Assembly (NCBI GenBank): GCA_017473015.1
Contig: JAFUNP010000028.1
Location: 1-64,000 of the forward strand
Direction of reading: 5' to 3'
DNA from: Oscillospiraceae bacterium
Lineage (GTDB): Bacteria > Bacillota > Clostridia > Oscillospirales > Ruminococcaceae
DNA: 64,000 bases
The notes under the pieces are model-generated. The model searched no databases, had not been told where the DNA came from, and saw nothing but the letters and a program-made list of their open reading frames with translations. Position 1 is the stretch's first letter. Every line of letters starts with the position of its first letter. Below are positions 59,373-64,000 of the stretch, piece by piece. The position numbers and the translations under genes were made by a program.

Positions 59373-60524
59373 TCAAAATTTATTTTTTTCCATGGCTATC
59401 TGTTCCAGCTTTTCTGCGGTGATTTTCCATGTGAAGTTTCTCTGTGAATTTTCAAAAGCATTTTCAGCCGCTGTCTGTCGCCAGGCATCATCGGCCAGAG
59501 CGCTGTCCAGCGCGGTATAAATGCTGTCAGGCTGCATATCCGGAAACAGCAAACCGTGGTCATCGTCCACAATCAGCTGCGGTGAGCCGCCTGTAGGAGT
59601 AGTGAGCACTACTGTTTTAAGTGCAGCCGCCTCCAGCACTGTGGTGGCAAAGCCTTCGGAGAAGGTAGGCAGACAGAACACATCGCTCAGTTCAATGAGG
59701 GCCAGATTTTCTTCGTAAGGCAGGCGGCCTGTCAATATAACACCGTCCTGCTGTGTGCTGTTTACCTTTTCCCACAAGGGGCCGTCACCTGCCATAACCA
59801 GCAGTGTGTCAGGGTATTTTTCCTTTATCCTGCTGAAAGCCTGTACCATCTGCTCAACACCCTTTTCGGGGATAAAACGGGAGGAAAAGGCTATCACTTT
59901 TTTACCTGTCAGGTCCGGCAGTTTTTCCAGCAGTGGCTGTCTGCCTGATGCGGCAGCAGCAGTGATGGTATTCATATCGATGCTGTTGTACAGGACTTTG
60001 TCTGTTTTTATACCGAAATGCTCCAGCCACCGGCAGCAGGCCAGTGATACACCGTAAAAATCAGGGCACAGCCGGTGTACATATTTACAGGTGATGTGCT
60101 CGTAAATATTGCCCAGAAAACCGGTGATACCGCCACGCATCAGATGGGCGGTGCCATGCTCAATAACGATGCAGGGCACTTTGTGTTTTCTGCACAGGCG
60201 TGCAGCGAAAAGACTGCTGGTATAAAAACGGGTCTGAATAACGCAGAAATCCGGCTTTTCTTCTGCAAATTTTCTGGCCAGTGCTTTCTTTTCTGCGCTT
60301 ACCTTCAGCACAGGAAAGCGTCCGTTCATCACAGGTATAGCCGGCAGGCGGAAAATATGGATTCCGTCAGCGCTGTGTTCTTCCCGGGGCAGACCGGGCA
60401 GTGATGATGTGACCACAGTGGCACTGTGGCCTTTTGCTGTCAGCTGTGCCGCCAGTGATGCAGTATATCTTTCCACACCGCCCACAGTAGGCAGATACTG
60501 GGCAGAAAAAAAACAAAAATTCAT
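59373..60524 (-). CDS. Family 4 glycosyltransferase
   Basis: 383-aa GT-B enzyme. N-terminal acceptor domain with YLPTVGGVERYTASLAAQLTAKGH, and the C-terminal donor domain with IAFSSRFIPEKGVEQMVQAF, VMAGDGPLWE and the E-x7-E nucleotide-sugar motif (LPTFSEGFATTVLEAAALKTVVL). Retaining enzyme transferring a hexose to a surface glycan; substrate unknown. First gene of the unit with the DPM1-like gene (8 bases) and DUF2304. AAAGGATG precedes the ATG. Confidence 0.92.
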   Translation of the reverse strand: MNFCFFSAQYLPTVGGVERYTASLAAQLTAKGHSATVVTSSLPGLPREEHSADGIHIFRLPAIPVMNGRFPVLKVSAEKKALARKFAEEKPDFCVIQTRFYTSSLFAARLCRKHKVPCIVIEHGTAHLMRGGITGFLGNIYEHITCKYVHRLCPDFYGVSLACCRWLEHFGIKTDKVLYNSIDMNTITAAAASGRQPLLEKLPDLTGKKVIAFSSRFIPEKGVEQMVQAFSRIKEKYPDTLLVMAGDGPLWEKVNSTQQDGVILTGRLPYEENLALIELSDVFCLPTFSEGFATTVLEAAALKTVVLTTPTGGSPQLIVDDDHGLLFPDMQPDSIYTALDSALADDAWRQTAAENAFENSQRNFTWKITAEKLEQIAMEKNKF

Positions 60525-60641
60525 ATAACATCCTTTAATTTTGCAATATTATCGTTATTATACAGCATTTTCTGTCATTCGTCTACATTTTAAATATTAA
60601 CAATTCACCTGCTGTGGCAGTATTCGGCTGTTTTTCCACAC

Positions 60642-60677
60642 AAAAAAACCGGGTATGTTTCCCCAAAACACACCCGG
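60642..60677 (-). terminator. Terminator of the ArsR-type gene
   Basis: CCGGGTGTGTTT and AAACATACCCGG stem followed by TTTTTTT on the minus strand. Confidence 0.88.
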
Positions 60678-60690
60678 CTAATGCTTCAGA

Positions 60691-60960
60691 TTATTTCGCC
60701 CATTCGTTTATAACAGATGTAATTTCCTCCACAACATCTTTATTAACAGAATAGTATACCCATCTGGATTCCTTGCGCGCATTTACAATACCGCTGTCAC
60801 AAAGAATTTTCATGTGATGAGACAAAGTTGACTGACCCATTTTGATTTCCCCCAAAATCCGGCCGGCAGACATTTCCCCGTCTTTAATCAGGTCCATTAT
60901 TACCACCCTGTTGCGGTCACCCAGAGCTTTGAATATTCTCTCTTTTTCTCCTGTTTTCAT
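60691..60960 (-). CDS. ArsR-family winged-helix regulator
   Basis: 89 aa. Fold and helices match ArsR/SmtB: ERIFKALGDRNRVVIMDLI, GEMSAGRILGEIKMGQSTLSHHMKILCDSGIVNARKESRWVYYSVN, with the recognition helix in QSTLSHHMKIL. No metal-binding Cys pair (ELCVCDL-type) is present, so it is probably not a classical metal sensor. ATG 60960 with AAAGGAG was chosen over the frame to 60993. Target genes unknown; it is transcribed alone. Confidence 0.88.
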   Translation of the reverse strand: MKTGEKERIFKALGDRNRVVIMDLIKDGEMSAGRILGEIKMGQSTLSHHMKILCDSGIVNARKESRWVYYSVNKDVVEEITSVINEWAK

Positions 60961-61291
60961 TTTCGCACTCCTTTTAATAAATAACATATTCAAAAAATAT
61001 GTTTTTTCTTATGTTAACTATAGCAAACCCTACAAAATAAATCAAGCAGGTAGGAATATAAAAAGTGCAAAAAATGAAAAAATATAAATTTTTCTATATG
61101 TTTTCAAGTAAATATTTGCATAAATACAAATATATTTACCTTGCCTTACCGACCTCATCACATATTTAAGACGATGTAGGGTGAAATATAAAGCACTCGT
61201 AAGCCAATTGTCCTGGCTGTGTCCGTATCCGGAATTTTTGCATCTGCAGGATAAAAACAATCCATGGAAGCATAATAGTTGCAAAAAACTA

Positions 61292-61319
61292 TTGCATTTT
61301 TTGTTTTTGGTGGTATAAT
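61292..61319 (+). promoter_or_regulatory. Promoter of the tRNA-Lys gene
   Basis: TTGCAT, 16 bases, TATAAT, 20 bases before the tRNA. The stretch 60961-61290 otherwise holds no gene. Confidence 0.75.
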
Positions 61320-61339
61320 ATTAAAGCAATCAAAGATAA

Positions 61340-61415
61340 GCACCATTAGCTCAGTTGGTAGAGCAACTGACTCTTAATCAGTGGGTCCCGGGTTCGAGTC
61401 CCTGATGGTGCACCA
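61340..61415 (+). tRNA. tRNA-Lys, anticodon CTT, CCA encoded
   Basis: A full cloverleaf can be drawn: acceptor GCACCAT/ATGGTGC, D-arm with AGCTCAGTTGGTAGAGC, anticodon stem ACTGA/TCAGT with loop CTCTTAA (anticodon CTT), T-arm with GGTTCGAGTCC, discriminator A and encoded CCA. It ends before a terminator at 61418. The 3' end is repeated twice further downstream. Confidence 0.97.
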
Positions 61416-61419
61416 AGAA
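61395..61419 (+). repeat. Direct repeat copy 1: tRNA-Lys 3' end plus AAGAA
   Basis: 25 bases from the T-loop to just past CCA, identical to 61589-61613. Confidence 0.92.
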
Positions 61420-61455
61420 AAACCGATACCCTTTTGGGTGTCGGTTTTCTTTTTG
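61418..61455 (+). terminator. Terminator of tRNA-Lys
   Basis: AAAACCGATACCC and GGGTGTCGGTTTT stem with T-rich end. Confidence 0.9.
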
Positions 61456-61465
61456 TTCACGTAAA

Positions 61466-61588
61466 GGGACTCGGACCCGAGAGGGTATTTTGCGTTAAGC
61501 ATACAGTCCGGTGGACTGTATGTAGCAAAATGAGCTTGAGCGGCAGCGAAAGCCAGTTAGCATGCAAGGCATCAGCCGCAGCAGGCGG
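61466..61588 (+). mobile_element. Short tRNA-associated insert 1
   Basis: Starts with GGGACTCGGACCCG, an inverted copy (13 of 14 bases) of the tRNA T-arm, contains the perfect hairpin ATACAGTCC-GGT-GGACTGTAT at 61501-61521, and is closed by repeat copy 2 of the tRNA 3' end. No ORF of note. It may be a non-autonomous element or duplicated tRNA flank; the mobile character is inference. Confidence 0.4.
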
Positions 61589-61613
61589 CGAGTCCCTGAT
61601 GGTGCACCAAGAA
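61589..61613 (+). repeat. Direct repeat copy 2 of the tRNA-Lys 3' end
   Basis: 25 bases identical to 61395-61419, directly followed by its own terminator. Confidence 0.9.
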
Positions 61614-61645
61614 GACTAATCTGAAAAGGTTAGTCTTTTTTATTT
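61612..61645 (+). terminator. Terminator after repeat copy 2
   Basis: AAGACTAATC and GGTTAGTCTT stem with T-run; its sequence is unrelated to the tRNA-Lys terminator. Confidence 0.88.
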
Positions 61646-61667
61646 CCTCGTTTAGTTAAAGATATAC

Positions 61668-61775
61668 GGGACTCTTTCTCGTCTGCGACTCAGGCAGTAA
61701 AACTGCCTTCGCTTGCATAAGTTCCACCATCGGAAAATCCGTCGCCTGTGGCTTGTATTTTCCGGGTGTCACTTA
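61668..61775 (+). mobile_element. Short tRNA-associated insert 2
   Basis: Again begins with GGGACTC, contains AGGCAG/CTGCCT (61692-61708) and CGGAAAAT/ATTTTCCG palindromes, and ends at repeat copy 3. No ORF of note. Same plan as insert 1 with different sequence. Confidence 0.35.
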
Positions 61776-61791
61776 CCTGATGGTGCACCAA
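61776..61791 (+). repeat. Direct repeat copy 3 (short) of the tRNA-Lys 3' end
   Basis: 16 bases CCTGATGGTGCACCAA, identical to 61401-61416, followed by a third terminator. Confidence 0.88.
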
Positions 61792-61832
61792 ATAAAAGAG
61801 AGTATCGTCAGATACTCTCTTTTATTTTATTT
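61791..61832 (+). terminator. Terminator after repeat copy 3
   Basis: AAAAGAGAGTATC and GATACTCTCTTTT stem with T-rich end. Confidence 0.88.
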
Positions 61833-61924
61833 GCAAATACATCTTGACTATACAACCAATTTAATCGATAATTTTATTATGCAGTAAAATACTGTGAGAA
61901 TAATAGTAATTTCAAGGAGTTTTT

Positions 61925-62728
61925 ATGCCTGTTATCAATATAACTGATTTTTCATTGCCGCAGCTGGATTTTTATGCCCGATTAAGCGAAAAGCAGCTGG
62001 CGCATTATTATGAGCCTGACACCGGCCTGTTTATTGCAGAAAGCCCCAAAGTGATTGAGCGTGCGCTGAACGCCGGCCATACTGCCCTTTCCTTTCTGGT
62101 GGAGGACAAACACACAGATACACAGGCCAGGGAGCTTATTGAACGATGTGGTGATATACCTGTTTACACAGCACCTTTTGAAGTACTGAAAGAACTGACC
62201 GGGTTTGAGCTTACCCGCGGTATGCTGGCGGTTATGCGCCGCAAGGAACTGCCGTCCATAGCCGACGTGTGCAGGGACAAGCACCGCATAGTTGTGCTGG
62301 AAAATGTGATGAACCCCACAAATGTAGGGGCAATATTCCGCAGTGCTGCTGCGCTGAATATGGATGCAGTGCTGCTGACAAAGGGCTGCAGTGACCCGCT
62401 GTACCGCCGTGCTGCCCGTGTGAGCATGGGAACAGTGTTCCAGATTCCGTGGACATTTGTGGATAAGGACTGGCAGACACAGCTGAAAGAACTGGGGTTC
62501 AAAACCGCTGCCATGGCGCTGTGCGATGACACAGTAAACATAGACAATCCGCAGCTGATGGCGGAAGAAAAACTGGCTGTGGTTATGGGCACAGAGGGTG
62601 ACGGTCTGGCAGACTGTACCATAGAAAACTGTGACTACACAGTGAAAATCCCTATGTCCCACGGAGTAGATTCACTGAATGTGGCGGCAGCAAGTGCAGT
62701 GGCCTTCTGGCAGCTGGGAAACAAATAA
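61925..62728 (+). CDS. SpoU/TrmH-family RNA 2'-O-methyltransferase
   Basis: 267 aa. N-terminal substrate-binding domain (RLSEKQLAHYYEPDTGLFIAESPKVIERAL) followed by the SPOUT knot with motif 1 VLENVMNPTNVGAIFRSAAAL, motif 2 KLAVVMGTEGDGL and motif 3 KIPMSHGVDSLNVAAASAVA. Methylates the 2'-OH of a ribose in rRNA or tRNA; the site cannot be told from sequence. AAGGAG precedes the ATG. Monocistronic as far as can be seen. Confidence 0.92.
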   Translation: MPVINITDFSLPQLDFYARLSEKQLAHYYEPDTGLFIAESPKVIERALNAGHTALSFLVEDKHTDTQARELIERCGDIPVYTAPFEVLKELTGFELTRGMLAVMRRKELPSIADVCRDKHRIVVLENVMNPTNVGAIFRSAAALNMDAVLLTKGCSDPLYRRAARVSMGTVFQIPWTFVDKDWQTQLKELGFKTAAMALCDDTVNIDNPQLMAEEKLAVVMGTEGDGLADCTIENCDYTVKIPMSHGVDSLNVAAASAVAFWQLGNK

Positions 62729-62750
62729 AATAAAAAAGCAGTGCATATGA

Positions 62751-62763
62751 GTTGTACTCTTAA
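62751..62763. repeat. Left arm of a 13-bp inverted repeat around the 161-aa gene
   Basis: GTTGTACTCTTAA, the exact inverse of 63471-63483; the pair encloses the AT-rich gene, its 3' border and a terminator. Confidence 0.5.
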
Positions 62764-62858
62764 TGACAGTTTTCTGTGCCTTTACTGTTGATTTAAATTT
62801 TGCTACAATATAACTAACCGATAAATAAGAATTTGACACGCTTACGGGAGGAATAATC

Positions 62859-63344
62859 ATGAAATATAAAAGAGAAGAAATGCTTGATTTGAACGAAGAA
62901 AATGTAAAAAAGGTATTTGGATATTGTATAGCAACTAATCAAACGCCTAAAGAAAATATTCATGCATATACTTTTTTCAGTCCAAATTGTAAAACCAATA
63001 TTCCAAAAATGAATTTTGATAAAGTAAGATTAGCACAAATGAAGAAATCAATAAATTATATGTTAGGACAATTATTACCTGTTCATTCAAGGGATTTAAT
63101 TATGCCTATACATGGTGGCTTTAGAAAATATACTGATAAGAATTGGACAGTAAATAGAATGCTGTTATTTTCACTATATTATTTAGGTGTAGCTACTTCT
63201 CAACTTCCTGCGTTTGAACAGGCTCCTGATTCAGACCAAAACTTTATTTCACCAATTAACAGGCAATCTTCTCTTGAACCTACGTTTTCACCCAATGATC
63301 CTAATTTTGAGAAATGGTGTAGAGATAATAACATTGTTGAATAA
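62859..63344 (+). CDS. Unknown AT-rich gene, 161 aa
   Basis: No family is recognised. Soluble in appearance, with no signal peptide and no clear membrane segment (a moderately hydrophobic stretch NRMLLFSLYYLGVATSQLP lies near 106-124). Codons are AT-rich compared with both neighbours, suggesting transfer. A GGGAGG site and the following AATAATCATG resemble the start context of the 163-aa gene at 33662. Its stop is followed after exactly two bases by GTTAAC, the same border found after both 163-aa paralogues 30 kb away, although the proteins do not look alike. Function unknown. Confidence 0.7.
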   Translation: MKYKREEMLDLNEENVKKVFGYCIATNQTPKENIHAYTFFSPNCKTNIPKMNFDKVRLAQMKKSINYMLGQLLPVHSRDLIMPIHGGFRKYTDKNWTVNRMLLFSLYYLGVATSQLPAFEQAPDSDQNFISPINRQSSLEPTFSPNDPNFEKWCRDNNIVE

Positions 63345-63346
63345 TC

Positions 63347-63388
63347 GTTAACTTCCAATTTGTCGAACAGGTGAAATTGCTTGTTAAG
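63347..63388. repeat. Palindromic GTTAAC border after the 161-aa gene (attC-like)
   Basis: 42 bases with outer arms GTTAAC and GTTAAG, unpaired spacers TTC/CTT, inner arms CAATTT and AAATTG, and a central GTCGAACAGGTG-like loop. This nested two-box plan is that of integron attC sites, though it is short and only partly fits the box consensus. Confidence 0.5.
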
Positions 63389-63428
63389 GGTTTAGGTTTC
63401 CCTGTCTGCTACGGTATAAGACAAAATT

Positions 63429-63462
63429 AAAAGGAAGCACGAAAACTTCGTGCTTCCTTTCT
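63429..63462. terminator. Terminator between the 161-aa gene and the TSCPD gene
   Basis: AAAGGAAGCACGA and TCGTGCTTCCTTT stem with T-run on the plus strand and A-run upstream. Confidence 0.88.
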
Positions 63463-63470
63463 TACTTTCC

Positions 63471-63483
63471 TTAAGAGTACAAC
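63471..63483. repeat. Right arm of the 13-bp inverted repeat
   Basis: TTAAGAGTACAAC, inverse of 62751-62763. Confidence 0.5.
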
Positions 63484-63512
63484 CCTTACCGTACTGCTTT
63501 TATTCTGCATAA

Positions 63513-63761
63513 TTATCTGCCGATTGCCTGTGCCACAGCTTTTGCCAGCTGGTCAGGACAGGATGTAGGATTTTTGCCGCAAGGCAGGCCGGAAAGGCGT
63601 GCAACCAGTTCTTCTGCTTTCATGCCTTCTGCAAGTTTTGCCACGCCCAGATTGTTGCCGTCGCAGCCGTCTGTAATAACAACATTTTTTACGATGCCGT
63701 CTTCGATATCAAATTCCATATTTCTGGAATGAACTCCTTTCGGAGTGTATGTATAATGCAT
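63513..63761 (-). CDS. TSCPD domain-containing protein (TIGR03905 type)
   Basis: 82 aa. The family motif PTSCPDQLAKAV lies at about 65-76, with DGCDGNNLGVAKLAEGM and LPCGKNP before it. The TSCPD domain also occurs at the C-terminus of B12-dependent ribonucleotide reductases; the free-standing protein has no assigned reaction. The cysteines suggest metal or redox function. ATG 63761 with AGGAGAGAG is preferred over the longer frame. Confidence 0.9.
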   Translation of the reverse strand: MHYTYTPKGVHSRNMEFDIEDGIVKNVVITDGCDGNNLGVAKLAEGMKAEELVARLSGLPCGKNPTSCPDQLAKAVAQAIGR

Positions 63762-63819
63762 ATTTTCTCTCTCCTCTGTATTTTTTATAATTCTATCACG
63801 ATAAATACATAAATGCAAC

Positions 63820-63847
63820 AAAGGCACCCTGACGGGTGCCTTTATTC
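63820..63847 (-). terminator. Terminator of the gene running off the window
   Basis: AAAGGCACCC and GGGTGCCTTT stem around TGAC, a few bases after the stop of the partial gene. Confidence 0.85.
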
Positions 63848-63853
63848 TGTCAA

Positions 63854-64000
63854 TTATTTTTCTTCCCAGATAGGTTCTTTCAGCAGCCAGCGGCCTGTTT
63901 CATCTTTGTAGAACAGGTCAGTGTTGTAGAATTTGTCGATAATTTTCCAGAATTCTGTTTCTGTGTAGCCGCAGAAGTTGCAGAAGTCGCGCACAGACAG
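63854..64000 (-). CDS. Probable N-acetyl sugar amidotransferase, C-terminal end only
   Basis: Reading from the window edge, 48 codons in frame encode LSVRDFCNFCGYTETEFWKI...GRWLLKEPIWEEK then TAA. The D-F-C-x-F-x-G-x-x-x-x-E-F-W-x-I-I-D-K-F pattern resembles the C-terminus of N-acetyl sugar amidotransferases (WbpG/PseA/LegA group) that form acetamidino sugars for surface glycans. The 5' part lies outside, so the call is tentative. A terminator follows 7 bases later. Confidence 0.5.
   Translation of the reverse strand: MSVRDFCNFCGYTETEFWKIIDKFYNTDLFYKDETGRWLLKEPIWEEK

Noticed and set aside
61434..61619. 61-aa plus-strand ORF downstream of tRNA-Lys
   Set aside because: It covers the tRNA terminator and repeat insert 1; no start signal and no protein-like composition.
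1..64000. CRISPR arrays, rRNA operons, complete insertion sequences, phage genes, integron or other recombinase genes
   Set aside because: I looked for regular direct repeats with spacers, rRNA-like stretches, transposase and integrase proteins and found none.

Overview
The window looks like a chromosomal segment of a low- to mid-GC, spore-forming anaerobic Firmicute of the Clostridia, most likely a gut member of the Oscillospirales (Ruminococcaceae/Oscillospiraceae). The signs are an IspH-ribosomal protein S1 fusion, spoIIP, an IreB/UPF0297 gene, rubrerythrin next to a PerR-type Fur regulator, Rnf-family subunits, and dispersed GC-rich intergenic palindromes of the 'cctccctc...gagggagg' kind that are common in this group. 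The family assignment is inference; no rRNA gene is present.

Layout. 0-7 kb: a histidine phosphatase pair, a DUF308 membrane protein, a metallophosphoesterase, then an S11 carboxypeptidase-like protein, a papain-like protein and nicotinate phosphoribosyltransferase in one run. 7-13.5 kb: three tandem M20 amidohydrolase paralogues, each with its own promoter, leader hairpin and terminator, diverging from a YfcC-type transporter; together they look like a uptake-and-hydrolysis module for N-acyl amino acids or peptides. 13.6-32.8 kb: mostly housekeeping (NUDIX, TrxB, PheST, IreB, PerR/rubrerythrin, SpoIIP, RpsT, chorismate mutase, VanY-type peptidase, RsmE, PrmA, a galactokinase-like protein, a threonine aldolase family enzyme).

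32.8-35.1 kb is an accessory island: a small XRE regulator and two paralogous AT-rich genes of unknown function separated by palindromic GTTAAC-bounded spacers that resemble gene-cassette recombination sites, followed by about 0.8 kb of dispersed repeats. A third gene with the same 3' border lies at 62.9-63.4 kb. 35.1-42.9 kb: a dicarboxylate/amino acid symporter, a CNNM/CorC-type protein, an AI-2E family transporter, and yfcE-rsmI-trmN6.

42.9-47.4 kb: rpe, rnfD-, rnfE- and rnfA-like genes and a DUF4015 glycosidase-like gene form one operon. It lacks rnfB, rnfC and rnfG, and the RnfA- and RnfE-like proteins have lost the cysteines that bind the intramembrane iron-sulfur cluster. This is the strongest candidate for an undescribed system. 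47.7-60.5 kb is a long leftward run: a cell-surface polysaccharide block (GT4, DPM1-like GT2, DUF2304, RmlC, Wzm/Wzt-type ABC exporter, two double-domain GT2 enzymes) leading directly into BaiN-like oxidoreductase, cmk, plsC and ispH-rpsA. 60.6-64 kb: an ArsR regulator, a tRNA-Lys(CUU) whose 3' end is repeated twice downstream, each copy with its own terminator, a TrmH-type methyltransferase, a TSCPD protein and the 3' end of a probable N-acetyl sugar amidotransferase.

Several proteins are recognisable family members with degraded catalytic motifs (S11 peptidase, metallophosphoesterase, LCP-like, galactokinase-like, RnfA/RnfE-like); these are reported as findings.
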